64,000 nt of DNA from Paraglaciecola arctica. GTDB taxonomy: Bacteria; Pseudomonadota; Gammaproteobacteria; Enterobacterales; Alteromonadaceae. The stretch is from contig NZ_JAHKQO010000013.1 in NCBI RefSeq assembly GCF_018861065.1, forward strand, positions 25,236-89,235, read 5' to 3'. The position numbers and the translations under genes are program-made. The notes below the pieces were generated by a model, which was not told where the DNA came from, made no database searches, and worked only from the letters and a program-made list of their open reading frames with translations. Shown here piece by piece: positions 1-8,101 of this stretch; position 1 is the stretch's first letter; each line of letters opens with the position of its first letter.

Positions 1-1
1 A

Positions 2-100
2 GTGGTGATGAATAGTAGCGAAGCTTTAGGTTTGTCGCCACGTTATCCGCAGGCTCTTGCAACAGTAATAGAAAGTGTAAAGGCGCTACATGCACTCTGA
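2..100 (+). CDS. Partial heme ABC transporter substrate-binding protein, C-terminus only
   Basis: Only the last 32 codons are present. The frame reads ...SSEALGLSPRYPQALATVIE... and stops at TGA 98-100. This tail resembles the end of periplasmic heme- or cobalamin-binding proteins (HmuT/BtuF type), where a 'GLSPR-TPQA' segment precedes the last helix. It overlaps the following permease start by 11 bases, which means translational coupling within a T-U-V operon. The assignment rests mainly on position before hmuU and hmuV; the family call is inference. Confidence 0.6.
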   Translation: MVMNSSEALGLSPRYPQALATVIESVKALHAL

Positions 101-1181
101 TAGTCTACCCGTTACCTTACAAGCGACTTTGATACAACGTCATAAAAAGTATGGACGTGGGATTTGGCTTGCCGTGGGTTTGGGATTACTTTTAGTCGCG
201 ATTGGACTGCAAGCTGGAAGTTTTGCGCAGTCTTCAAATGACATGTGGCAGATGTTGTTAAAAATATTTACCTCTGAGAATTTAACACAACAACAAACAA
301 TCCATTGGTACATATTTTCTGAGTTGCGCGCTCCGAGAATGGTGATGGCAATCTTTGTAGGTGCTTTATTGGCAATGTCTGGTTGTGCTATGCAAGGGTT
401 AGTTAGAAACCCTTTGGCCGATCCTGGGCTCATTGGCATTTCTGCTGGAGCGGCGGCAGCGGCGGCTACGACTTTAGCTTTAATAAATCATTACCCTGAA
501 CTGGAATTAGCGGGTCAGTACTTGATTGCCGCTAGCGCTTTTGTCGGCGCGTTACTTGCTGTTTGGGTAGTATTGTTAGTCGCTAAAACTCCCATGGGTA
601 CTGCTATTTCTTCTTTGATATTGGCTGGGGTGGCAGTGAATGCACTAGCTGGGACACATATAGGCGCGATTAGTTATTTGGCAAATGATGACGCATTACG
701 CCAAATTACCTATTGGACCATGGGTAGTTTAGGGGGGATCAATTGGCAAAAAGTGCTTTTTGTTGGCGCTCTCGGTGTGCCGGCTATAGGTGTGTTTCTA
801 CATCTGCGCAAGGCGTTGAATATGTTAGCGTTAGGAGAAAATGAAGCGCAATGTATGGGGCTTGCCGTAACCAAATATAAGCGACTTACGCTTTGGCTGG
901 TGGCGTTTTCAGTTGCCCTTGCTACAGCACTTTGCGGCATTATAGGATTTATTGGCTTAGTGGTTCCGCATATTGCACGGAGCCTGTTTGGGGCGGATCA
1001 TCGCTATTTAATGCCGGCTTGCGGCGTGCTTGGCGCGGTATTGATGTTGTTGGCCGATATTATCTCACGGGCTTTATTCCCACCTTTAGAAATTCCCATT
1101 GGCATAGTGACATCTGCTGTGGGAGCTCCGTTCTTTTTGTATTTATTAGCCAAAGGTAAAGGGCAGTCCAGCTATGTTTGA
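90..1181 (+). CDS. hmuU: Heme ABC transporter permease (FecCD family)
   Basis: A 363-residue inner-membrane permease of the FecCD/BtuC family, expected to form a dimer that passes heme (or another iron chelate) from the periplasmic binding protein into the cytoplasm. Multiple hydrophobic segments run from about residue 25 to the end. The hallmark stretch GCAMQGLVRNPLADPGLIG lies near residue 98, and the family signature GFIGLVVPHIAR lies near residue 287. The start overlaps the upstream binding-protein gene and the end overlaps hmuV by 8 bases, so the three genes form one transcript. Heme rather than vitamin B12 or siderophore is inferred from the HugZ-like gene that follows. Confidence 0.85.
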   Translation: MHSDSLPVTLQATLIQRHKKYGRGIWLAVGLGLLLVAIGLQAGSFAQSSNDMWQMLLKIFTSENLTQQQTIHWYIFSELRAPRMVMAIFVGALLAMSGCAMQGLVRNPLADPGLIGISAGAAAAAATTLALINHYPELELAGQYLIAASAFVGALLAVWVVLLVAKTPMGTAISSLILAGVAVNALAGTHIGAISYLANDDALRQITYWTMGSLGGINWQKVLFVGALGVPAIGVFLHLRKALNMLALGENEAQCMGLAVTKYKRLTLWLVAFSVALATALCGIIGFIGLVVPHIARSLFGADHRYLMPACGVLGAVLMLLADIISRALFPPLEIPIGIVTSAVGAPFFLYLLAKGKGQSSYV

Positions 1182-1962
1182 AATGAAAGACATATTTCTC
1201 AATTATCGAGAGAAGAACATTCTTCAAGATATTTCTTTGTCGGTAGCTAGTGGCGATTTTCTCACTGTTATTGGTGAAAATGGCTGCGGAAAATCAACAT
1301 TATTACGCTGTGTGGCGGGCCTTCATCAACAAGTCAGTGGCAGCATTAGGTTTCAGCAAAAATGTTTAAAACAATGGCCAATTAAAGCGCTCGCAAAAGA
1401 GCGCTCTTTTGTGGCTCAAAGTAACCAAGTACATTTTGCTTTTTTAACCGAAAATTTGTTGAAACTGGCACGTGCCGACCAATTAGAAACTGAACAACAA
1501 AGTACGTTGTTAATTTGCCAATTGGCTGAAAAGCTCAACATTAGTCATTTGTTTGGACGGGATGTGAGAAGCTTATCGGGCGGCGAGCGCCAACGTGTAT
1601 TTATTGCCAAAGCCTTGTTACAGCTATTGCCAAACAATCACCAAAAAAGCAGCGATTACGTGTATGAAAACAAACTGTTGTTGCTTGACGAACCCACATC
1701 GGCTTTGGATTTTCGTTTTCAAAAAGCCATGATGGATCTTGTTCAAGAGTTTTGTCAGCAAGGTTTAGCTGTGGTGTGTGTGAGCCATGATATGAACTTA
1801 GTGTTGCCCTATGCCACGCAAGTTTTAATGCTTGCCCAAGGCCGTTGTTTAGCAAAAGGCCAAGCGAAAGACGTTATCACAATAGAAAACCTATCCGACT
1901 GTTTTGGAGTTACGCCCAAACTGATCCCTCAGACTGGTTCCGTGCCTTATATCACTCATTAA
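1174..1962 (+). CDS. hmuV: Heme ABC transporter ATP-binding protein
   Basis: A 262-residue ABC ATPase that powers the HmuU permease from the cytoplasmic side. Walker A is GENGCGKST at residues 34-42. The ABC signature is LSGGERQRV, followed by Walker B LLLLDEPTSALD and the H-loop VSHD, all in the expected order. Length is typical of HmuV/FecE-type ATPases. The ATG lies inside the last codons of hmuU (8-base overlap). The specific substrate cannot be read from the ATPase itself and comes from context. Confidence 0.87.
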   Translation: MFEMKDIFLNYREKNILQDISLSVASGDFLTVIGENGCGKSTLLRCVAGLHQQVSGSIRFQQKCLKQWPIKALAKERSFVAQSNQVHFAFLTENLLKLARADQLETEQQSTLLICQLAEKLNISHLFGRDVRSLSGGERQRVFIAKALLQLLPNNHQKSSDYVYENKLLLLDEPTSALDFRFQKAMMDLVQEFCQQGLAVVCVSHDMNLVLPYATQVLMLAQGRCLAKGQAKDVITIENLSDCFGVTPKLIPQTGSVPYITH

Positions 1963-1980
1963 TTTTCTCTAGGATTTAAT

Positions 1981-2706
1981 ATGAAAAAACAAGCTTATAT
2001 TTTTGATGCGAAAACGCTAGTTCGTCAACAACATTCAGGCGTGCTTAGTACACATTCTCAGACTGTAGAAGGTTACCCTTTTGGTTCGATTGTGCCTTAT
2101 TTTATGACCTCAGAGGGCGACTTGATTATTTATATTAGTCAAATAGCGCAACACACCCGCAATATCCAAGCGGACCATAAAGTATCTATGACTATATTTG
2201 ATCATTTGGCAGATGACTCCCAAGCTTCTGGCAGGGTGACTGTGTTGGGCGACGCCCATTTAATTGAAGATACCTTAGTAGCAGAACAATACTTTAGCTT
2301 ATTTCCCCAAGCTGAAGGGTACCAACAAACCCATGATTTTATGTTTTATAAAATTACCCCTAAGCGAGTAAGGTACATCGGCGGATTTGGCAAAATTCAT
2401 TGGATCAACAAAGAAGATTGGCTGTTAGCACTAGAGAATTGGTCCAAAGTTAGTAATGGCATAGTGGTGCATATGAATGACGATCACCAAGAGGCGATGC
2501 AGTTAATCTTATCTCATCAATTTAATGTTGAGGTCAAACACATTAAAATGCTGACGGCGTTTTGTGAAGGTGTGCATATACAAGCCGACAACAAAATTTA
2601 CTTTTGGCCTTTCGATTTACCTTGCATCACATCGACGCAGGTACGAGAGCAATTGGTCAAAGCAACCCACCAAGCCAGAGCAGCATTGACGCCTCAAGCC
2701 TGTTAA
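1981..2706 (+). CDS. HugZ/HutZ-like heme utilisation protein (PNPOx fold plus DUF2470)
   Basis: A 241-residue cytoplasmic protein with two parts. Residues 1-140 match the pyridoxamine-phosphate-oxidase-like split barrel of HugZ/HutZ proteins (QHSGVLST, then YPFGSIVPY). The C-terminus from about residue 160 matches DUF2470, beginning IVVHMNDDHQEAM. Characterised relatives bind and degrade imported heme to release iron. It starts 18 bases after hmuV, with AGGA in the gap, and closes the heme operon. Heme binding is inferred from the family; HugZ and HutZ differ in heme-ligand residues and I cannot decide between them. Confidence 0.75.
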   Translation: MKKQAYIFDAKTLVRQQHSGVLSTHSQTVEGYPFGSIVPYFMTSEGDLIIYISQIAQHTRNIQADHKVSMTIFDHLADDSQASGRVTVLGDAHLIEDTLVAEQYFSLFPQAEGYQQTHDFMFYKITPKRVRYIGGFGKIHWINKEDWLLALENWSKVSNGIVVHMNDDHQEAMQLILSHQFNVEVKHIKMLTAFCEGVHIQADNKIYFWPFDLPCITSTQVREQLVKATHQARAALTPQAC

Positions 2707-2727
2707 TTCGCTTTACTAACAAATAAA

Positions 2728-2768
2728 CACTTAAGACAACGGGACATAATCAACCCTTGTCTTAAGTG
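2728..2768 (+). terminator. Hairpin after the heme operon, terminator-like but lacking a clear T tract
   Basis: CACTTAAGACAA at 2728-2739 is the exact reverse complement of TTGTCTTAAGTG at 2757-2768. GGG/CCC continues the stem inward after one bulged C, giving about 15 pairs. It sits 22 bases after the HugZ-like stop. The following bases (ACACAATTGG) are not a T run, so this may be an mRNA 3'-end stabiliser rather than an intrinsic terminator. Confidence 0.45.
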
Positions 2769-2837
2769 ACACAATTGGTATGAAGTCGATGTAAAAATAG
2801 TTAGCATAGAGGGAGTTACCCTTGAATTTAAAATTAA

Positions 2838-3617
2838 ATGCAAATAGAAATCTTTCAAATCGACGCCTTTGCCGATCAAGCTTTTACAGGAAATCCTGCC
2901 GCCGTTTGCCCACTGAATAAGTGGTTGCCTGACGAGTTACTGCAAAATATTGCGCAGTCCAACAATTTATCTGAAACCGCATTTTTTGTACCCATCGAAG
3001 ATAAGTTTCAGTTACGTTGGTTCACACCATCCCATGAGGTCGATTTATGCGGACATGCCACTTTAGCCGCTGCCCACGTGTTGTTTACGCATTTGAATTA
3101 TGAAAAATCTGAAATTCGTTTTGTGACAAAAAGTGGCGAATTAATTGTAACTAACCAAGCCAGTGGGCTAGAAATGGACTTTCCTGCATCGACGCCCACA
3201 CCCGTCATCGCACCCGAATACCTATTATTGGGGTTAGGCATTAAACCTAAAGCTGTATTTGCAGCATTTGACTACATTATTGAGCTTGAAGATGAAGCTA
3301 CAGTCCAAACTCTGTTACCTGATTTAGCGTTATGGAAAGCTTTAGATCTTAGAGGAGTGGTAATAACGGCAAAGGGTACTGATGTTGATTTTGTGAGTCG
3401 TTGCTTTTTCCCAAAACTCAATGTAGATGAAGACCCAGTAACCGGCTCGGCCCATTGTGAGTTAGCCCCCTATTGGTCACAAAAGCTCGCCAAAGACAAT
3501 TTAAAAGCCAAACAATTATCACCAAGAACCGGTTTAGTTGAATGCCAACTCTCAGGCGAGAGAGTGGTACTAACAGGCAAAGCTGTAGACTATATGCGCG
3601 GTCATATAACTCTTTAG
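2838..3617 (+). CDS. PhzF family isomerase/epimerase
   Basis: A 259-residue protein of the PhzF/YddE family (diaminopimelate-epimerase fold). The N-terminus IEIFQIDAFADQAFTGNPAAVC, the SNNLSETAFF segment with the family glutamate, the DLCGHATLAAAHVL segment and the C-terminal DEDPVTGSAHC are all family hallmarks. Most PhzF paralogues outside phenazine clusters have no known substrate, and no phenazine genes are nearby, so no pathway is assigned. It stands alone after the heme-operon hairpin. The ribosome-binding site is weak: GGGAG lies more than 20 bases upstream. Confidence 0.85.
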   Translation: MQIEIFQIDAFADQAFTGNPAAVCPLNKWLPDELLQNIAQSNNLSETAFFVPIEDKFQLRWFTPSHEVDLCGHATLAAAHVLFTHLNYEKSEIRFVTKSGELIVTNQASGLEMDFPASTPTPVIAPEYLLLGLGIKPKAVFAAFDYIIELEDEATVQTLLPDLALWKALDLRGVVITAKGTDVDFVSRCFFPKLNVDEDPVTGSAHCELAPYWSQKLAKDNLKAKQLSPRTGLVECQLSGERVVLTGKAVDYMRGHITL

Positions 3618-3675
3618 CTGTCTTAACCAATTATTCGTAACACATAACAATTCGAATTCAATATTAGGGGTACCA

Positions 3676-4143
3676 ATGAAAAAGTGTTTATCAATTGTAG
3701 CGGTACTAGTCACTTTTCTTTCTTCATCTGCTTTAGCCAATAGTGAGCAATTTGATTACGATAACTTTGTAAAACAATATTATCGAGCCATGACTAATAC
3801 TCAACTCCCAAACGCTTCTAACGAGGACCTAGAGTTTTACTTATCGTTTTTAACTGACGACGTTGGTAACCAACATTTACCTAATGCACCTGATGACTCA
3901 AGAGCCCCCGACGGTAAAGCTTTAATGCGTAAAGGCATGTCCCGATATTTAGGTGTGCATAGCGAATATCAGGGTAAAATAATCGAATATATTGTTGGTC
4001 ACAATGCAGTCGCACTTAAGCACACTTTTGCAGCTAAAGGATTACGTGCAGACGGTTCAGAATTTAGCTATAGCAAAGAAGTTTTAGACGTTTTAGAACT
4101 AGAAAATGGAAAGGTATCAGTGATACGCAGATACGGAAACTAA
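3676..4143 (+). CDS. Secreted SnoaL/NTF2-like protein
   Basis: A 155-residue protein with an N-terminal signal peptide: a Lys-Lys start, a hydrophobic core, and likely cleavage after SSALA near residue 21. The mature part looks like a small alpha+beta barrel of the SnoaL/NTF2 type (FVKQYYRAMTN at the start; strands around HNAVALKHTFAAKG). No catalytic residues can be assigned, so function is unknown. It has a good ribosome-binding site (AGGGG, six bases before ATG). The next two small genes follow on the same strand. Confidence 0.6.
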   Translation: MKKCLSIVAVLVTFLSSSALANSEQFDYDNFVKQYYRAMTNTQLPNASNEDLEFYLSFLTDDVGNQHLPNAPDDSRAPDGKALMRKGMSRYLGVHSEYQGKIIEYIVGHNAVALKHTFAAKGLRADGSEFSYSKEVLDVLELENGKVSVIRRYGN

Positions 4144-4172
4144 TCTCAGTTGCTAGGTATCAAGAGGTCAAT

Positions 4173-4268
4173 ATGAGGGACAGAGTTTCTAAGGGATGGT
4201 ATTGGGCGGCTGTTTTGATTGGGGCCATGTTTTACAGCCAAAAAAACTTCAACTCGTCAATGAACTAG
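4173..4268 (+). CDS. Possible 31-residue single-pass membrane peptide
   Basis: A short ORF with AAGAGG upstream of the ATG. It encodes a charged N-terminus (MRDRVSKG) and then a hydrophobic stretch WYWAAVLIGAMF. It ends 9 bases before the DUF3592 gene, which suggests co-expression. There are no recognisable homologues and it is short enough to be chance; the ribosome-binding site and spacing are the only support. Confidence 0.3.
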   Translation: MRDRVSKGWYWAAVLIGAMFYSQKNFNSSMN

Positions 4269-4277
4269 GGTAAGTAA

Positions 4278-4664
4278 ATGAATATTATTCCATTAATAGG
4301 TGGCGCTGTATTTGCTGCAGTTGGTGCCTATATTATATATGACTATCAGCGGTTTAATAAAAACGCGACAAAAGCCAAGGGTAGGATACTACGTTATGAT
4401 GAATACTATTCTAGAAGTACTAACAACTATAAAAGTAAGGTGTTTCGCCCTATTTTTGAGTTAACAATCAAAGGCAAACGTTATGAAATTAAATCAAAGA
4501 CATCCTTCCACTCTAAAGTCATCCCCGTAGGCCAAAATACCGATGTATTATACCAACAAGGTGACGAAGAAAACGCGCGATTAGCCAAAGGCAATGGTTA
4601 CGGTTTAGGACTTTTGTTTATTGCCCTTTCAATACCCGCATTTTATTTTGGGATGTTTCGATGA
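4278..4664 (+). CDS. DUF3592-like membrane protein
   Basis: A 128-residue protein with a hydrophobic helix at the N-terminus (IIPLIGGAVFAAVGAYIIYDY) and another at the C-terminus (GLGLLFIALSIPAFYFGMF). Between them lies a beta-rich stretch (GRILRYDEYY ... VFRPIFELTIKGKRYEI ... VGQNTDVLYQ) typical of DUF3592 proteins, whose function is unknown. Expected location is the inner membrane. Ribosome-binding site AGGGTAAGTAA precedes the ATG. Confidence 0.6.
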   Translation: MNIIPLIGGAVFAAVGAYIIYDYQRFNKNATKAKGRILRYDEYYSRSTNNYKSKVFRPIFELTIKGKRYEIKSKTSFHSKVIPVGQNTDVLYQQGDEENARLAKGNGYGLGLLFIALSIPAFYFGMFR

Positions 4665-5043
4665 GACATTTAGCTCCAGAAGTATGGTGACAGGGTCTTT
4701 TCGGTTTTAAATAATGCAAGTATTGCTTCCTATTACGTAGTCTTTTGACGTCTGGCTTTGTTTTTAGGGAAACGCTAAGTTATTAATTTAACTATGGAAA
4801 ATACTCTTAACATGGCTTTTAATAGGAAGCAGAAAAGTCGCGTTAAAGTCAGGTCTCCTTTTGCTTTTGCAACTTGTCGTGATTTTGATGGGTTAAAGGT
4901 TAAAAATATCTTATAAAATCAAAAGGTAAGTGCTGAAAGTGACGAAAATAGAAATGAATTCGAGAAGTTACATATACGACATGCTCGATAATAAGCGTTA
5001 GGCTTCAGAGTTACATGCTAGAAAATAAGTTAAGGAATTATTA
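4665..5043. other. Gene-free stretch before the DUF262 gene
   Basis: About 380 bases with no convincing gene. A 40-codon ORF at 4794-4916 (plus) lacks a ribosome-binding site and recognisable features. Near the right end, CGTTAGGCTT at 4996-5005 forms an inverted pair with AAGCCTAACG at 6734-6743 beyond the DUF262 stop. TTAAGGAATTATT directly before ATG 5044 supplies the ribosome-binding site of the DUF262 gene. Confidence 0.5.
4996..5005 (+). repeat. Left half of a 10-bp inverted repeat bracketing the DUF262 gene
   Basis: CGTTAGGCTT here is the exact reverse complement of AAGCCTAACG at 6734-6743, which overlaps the DUF262 stop codon. The cores GTTAGGC and GCCTAAC are the forms of integron attC core sites (GTTRRRY / RYYYAAC). 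A cassette normally begins at GTTRRRY and has RYYYAAC just after its stop, as seen here. The rest of an attC structure is not visible. Confidence 0.45.
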
Positions 5044-6735
5044 ATGAGCAATCTTGAAGAAATAAAAATTGATTTGCGTGGTGTTGCTAGCATTCTTAAG
5101 GACAAGAACTCTTTTGTGCCTAAATACCAACGCTCTTATGCATGGAAAGAAGAAAATGTTGAACACTTCCTTCAAGATATAGGCACTGCAATTAACAATG
5201 GATCTAGTGAGTACTTTCTTGGATCAATTGTAATTTCGGAAAAGGAAGAGGGGCGACCAGAAATTGTGGATGGACAACAACGGTTAGCGACCACAATGAT
5301 ACTTCTAGCAGCGATACGTGATTACTTTTTTCTCCTAGGTACGGATGAAGGAAAGGAACGTGCTCAAATGATATTTAGTGAATACCTAGCTAAGAAAGAT
5401 CTAGATACGCTAGAGTTGCTCCCTAAGCTTAGTCTCAATGACTCCGATCATGACTATTTTTTAAAGCGAATTGTCAGCAATCCTAACTCACCTGATAAAA
5501 ATATTAAGTCTGATAAGAAATCACACGAGCGAATAAACAAGGCTTCCATACAGGCGAAAAATTATGTTCGGAATTTAACTGGGATAACTAAAGACCCAAC
5601 AAAAGACCTGGTTCAATGGATTAATTACCTAAAAGAAAAAGCGAAGGTTATTGCAGTCAGGGTTCCTGATGAATCCAATGCCTTTACTATTTTTGAAACA
5701 CTCAATGATAGAGGGCTCGCTCTAGCAGTATCTGACCTATTAAAAAACTACCTTTTTTACAAATCAGAAGATCGCGTAACTGAAGTGCAATATAAGTGGG
5801 TGCAAGTAATATCTACAATAGAATCGGCCGAAGATGAAAAAACGGTTATAAATTTTATAAGAAATTACTGGTCTTCGAAACACGGTCTGGTTCGAGAAAA
5901 AGATCTATTTGATAAAATTAAGAAAAGTGTAACCAGCAAGGCGGAAGCAATATCATTGGCATCAGGCTTGTTCGATACTAGCAAGCTCTATTCCGCAATA
6001 ATTACATGTGACGATAATTTCTGGTCAGGTTATCCTTCAAGTGCAAAAACATCGATGCAGACTTTGAATTTTTTTAAGATGGTACAGGTTCGGCCTTTAA
6101 TATTATCGGTACTAGAAAATTTTGATGAAAAAGAAGTCGATAACGCGCTTAAATTACTTGTTAATGTTTCTGTCAGATTTCTAATAGTTGGGGGGCTAGG
6201 TGGAGGCGCCCTAGAGCAAAAGTATTGTGAAGGAGCACTTAAGATTAATAACAATGAAATTTCAACAGCAAAACAGCTTTCAGATTTCATGAAATCTTCA
6301 GCTCCAAGTGATAGTGAGTTTAAATCTTCATTTGAGACCGCAACTGTTTCGAAAAATTACTTGGCTAGATATTACTTACGGGCTCTCGAAATGGTTGAGA
6401 AGGGAGAATTGGAACCTGAGTTTGTTCCTAATACGTCAAATGATATCGTTACATTGGAACATATTTTACCTGAGAACCCATCTCAAGCGTGGGGATATAT
6501 TAATGCTGATGATGCGAAGTCTAATTACAAAAGACTAGGTAATATGGCATTACTGAAAAAATCGTTAAATTCGGATATAGGTAATGGTGGTTTCGACGCA
6601 AAAAAACCATTCTACAGTGACTCTGAGTACCAACTTACATCGACTTTAAGCAAGCGCGATAGTTGGGGGATTGATGAGATTAGCCAACGGCAGAATGAGC
6701 TATCCGACTTAGCACTTAAGGCATGGCCAGTATAA
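5044..6735 (+). CDS. DUF262 and DUF1524 domain protein, GmrSD-like nuclease family
   Basis: A 563-residue protein. The N-terminal DUF262 (ParB-like, nucleotide-using) domain shows VPKYQRSYAW at residues 25-34 and the DGQQR motif at 76-80. The FETLNDRGLALAVSDLLKNY segment is typical of the same family. The C-terminal DUF1524 domain (His-Me finger type) shows LEHILPENP with H473, then LGNMALLKKSLN and FDAKKPFY. Both expected active-site blocks are intact. Relatives include GmrSD, BrxU and SspE, which cut modified phage DNA; single-gene members are usually presumed defence proteins. No methylase or partner gene is adjacent. It sits in a repeat-rich island, which suggests horizontal acquisition (inference). 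Confidence 0.8.
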   Translation: MSNLEEIKIDLRGVASILKDKNSFVPKYQRSYAWKEENVEHFLQDIGTAINNGSSEYFLGSIVISEKEEGRPEIVDGQQRLATTMILLAAIRDYFFLLGTDEGKERAQMIFSEYLAKKDLDTLELLPKLSLNDSDHDYFLKRIVSNPNSPDKNIKSDKKSHERINKASIQAKNYVRNLTGITKDPTKDLVQWINYLKEKAKVIAVRVPDESNAFTIFETLNDRGLALAVSDLLKNYLFYKSEDRVTEVQYKWVQVISTIESAEDEKTVINFIRNYWSSKHGLVREKDLFDKIKKSVTSKAEAISLASGLFDTSKLYSAIITCDDNFWSGYPSSAKTSMQTLNFFKMVQVRPLILSVLENFDEKEVDNALKLLVNVSVRFLIVGGLGGGALEQKYCEGALKINNNEISTAKQLSDFMKSSAPSDSEFKSSFETATVSKNYLARYYLRALEMVEKGELEPEFVPNTSNDIVTLEHILPENPSQAWGYINADDAKSNYKRLGNMALLKKSLNSDIGNGGFDAKKPFYSDSEYQLTSTLSKRDSWGIDEISQRQNELSDLALKAWPV

Positions 6736-6743
6736 GCCTAACG
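6734..6743 (+). repeat. Right half of the inverted repeat bracketing the DUF262 gene
   Basis: AAGCCTAACG overlaps the TAA stop (6733-6735) of the DUF262 gene and mirrors CGTTAGGCTT at 4996-5005. Its last two bases are also the first two of the first RAYT-side repeat, so the repeat array abuts it directly. Confidence 0.45.
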
Positions 6744-6928
6744 ACTTTATGCAGACAGCCATGATTAAAATGGAGATCTAAGCTAACTCAGCTTCAAAGT
6801 AGTATTTGACCTAAAAATTTATAATGGGTGGCCTGGTAAAAAGCTTGCTATCCAGCGACTTTATGCAGACAGCCATGATAAAAATTGCGACTTTATGCAG
6901 ACTGCGACTTTATGCAGACAGCCATGAT
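6742..6928 (+). repeat. Repeat family A array upstream of the RAYT gene, with one copy of family B
   Basis: CGACTTTATGCAGACAGCC followed by ATGAT occurs at 6742-6765, 6856-6879 and 6905-6928. A truncated copy starts at 6888 (CGACTTTATGCAGACT). Between the first two, one copy of family B (TAATGGGTGGCCTGGTAAAA) lies at about 6822-6842. The array fills the whole gap between the DUF262 stop and the transposase ribosome-binding site. These look like REP-type elements mobilised by the adjacent RAYT, although I see no clean palindrome within one unit. Confidence 0.75.
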
Positions 6929-6993
6929 AAAAATTGAAATGTAAGCCAATTGAACTAGACTTTGATAAGCAAATCAATCAAAGGAATGATGTC

Positions 6994-7974
6994 ATGCCCC
7001 AGCCACGTAAATCTCAAATCAGTCTATCGGACACCCCTTATTATCATTGTGTTTCACGCTGTGTTCGGCGCTCTTTTTTGTGTGGCGTTGACCGTTATTC
7101 AGGTCAAAGTTATGAGCATCGCCGAGCTTGGGTGGAAGCGCGTTTATTGTTTTTGGGCTCAGTGTTTGCTATCGACATTTGTGCCTATGCGGTGATGAGT
7201 AATCATGTGCATGTGGTGTTACATGTGGATATGAAACAAGCGCAAGCTTGGAGTGACAGTGAAGTACTGGAGCGCTGGCACCGCTTACACAAAGGGACCT
7301 TACTCACTCAGATGTTTGTTAAGGGAAGCACTTTAAGCCAAGGTCAGTTAATAACTTTAGATGACACCATTGCTGAATATCGACAACGTTTATACGACAT
7401 CAGCTGGCTCATGCGTAATCTGAATGAATACATTGCCAGAGAAGCCAATAAAGAAGATGACTGCACAGGCAGATTTTGGGAAGGGCGTTTTAAGTCTCAA
7501 GCCCTATTAGACGAAGCGGCATTACTTGCCTGTATGGCCTATGTGGATTTAAATCCTATTCGCTCCAAAATAGCTACGACTCCAGACACCTCATCCCACA
7601 CCAGTATTCAACAACGCATTAAATCAACGAAACAAAACGCAGCCACAACCACACTGATGCCCTTTGTGGGTAACTCCAGACAAGACATGCCTAAAGGCAT
7701 AGCCTATTCCCTCAAAGACTACTGCGAATTAGTCGACAGCACAGGCCGCATAATAAGAGACGACAAAGCAGGCCACATAGACCATCACACCCAGCCTATA
7801 CTGCAACGTTTAGGCCTTTCAGATGAACAATGGCTCACCCTCACCACTGAATTTGAAAAACACTTCTGCTACGCCGCGGGAACAGAAATGATGATGAACC
7901 ACTTCAAACGTCATACTGGACATCAACGTATACGGGGTATGGGGAAAGCTAGAACTTTGTTACGCTGCGCTTAA
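6994..7974 (+). CDS. REP-associated tyrosine transposase (RAYT, IS200-like Y1 fold)
   Basis: A 326-residue transposase. The start at 6994 is chosen because AAGGA precedes it by eight bases and MPQPRKSQ begins family-like sequence; an upstream ATG at 6934 lies next to the repeats. The opening YYHCVSRCVRRSFLCG, the HUH pair in AVMSNHVHVVLHV, and the later block GRFWEGRFKSQ ... YVDLNPIR are characteristic of RAYTs. The likely nucleophile is the tyrosine in NLNEYIARE. RAYTs act on short REP sequences and do not form a mobile IS with terminal repeats. Here two repeat families lie on its two sides. The reading frame is intact, so it may be active. Confidence 0.88.
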   Translation: MPQPRKSQISLSDTPYYHCVSRCVRRSFLCGVDRYSGQSYEHRRAWVEARLLFLGSVFAIDICAYAVMSNHVHVVLHVDMKQAQAWSDSEVLERWHRLHKGTLLTQMFVKGSTLSQGQLITLDDTIAEYRQRLYDISWLMRNLNEYIAREANKEDDCTGRFWEGRFKSQALLDEAALLACMAYVDLNPIRSKIATTPDTSSHTSIQQRIKSTKQNAATTTLMPFVGNSRQDMPKGIAYSLKDYCELVDSTGRIIRDDKAGHIDHHTQPILQRLGLSDEQWLTLTTEFEKHFCYAAGTEMMMNHFKRHTGHQRIRGMGKARTLLRCA

Positions 7975-8101
7975 CTTTAACAAAACACAAGCAACTACAC
8001 ATTTTGCAGGATAGTTGTGTCTGGAATTCCTAATAAACGGTAAAATCTTCCTAGTTATCCATCAAATAAAAATTCAAAGCGAAAAATACCCCATTAACGC
8101 A

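Noticed and set aside
4794..4916. A 40-codon plus-strand ORF before the DUF262 gene
   Set aside because: No ribosome-binding site and no hydrophobic or domain pattern; kept only as a note in the intergenic entry.
4850..5010. A complete integron attC site
   Set aside because: Only the GTTAGGC core is visible; no paired RYYYAAC core or L boxes at the right distance upstream, so a true attC is not claimed.
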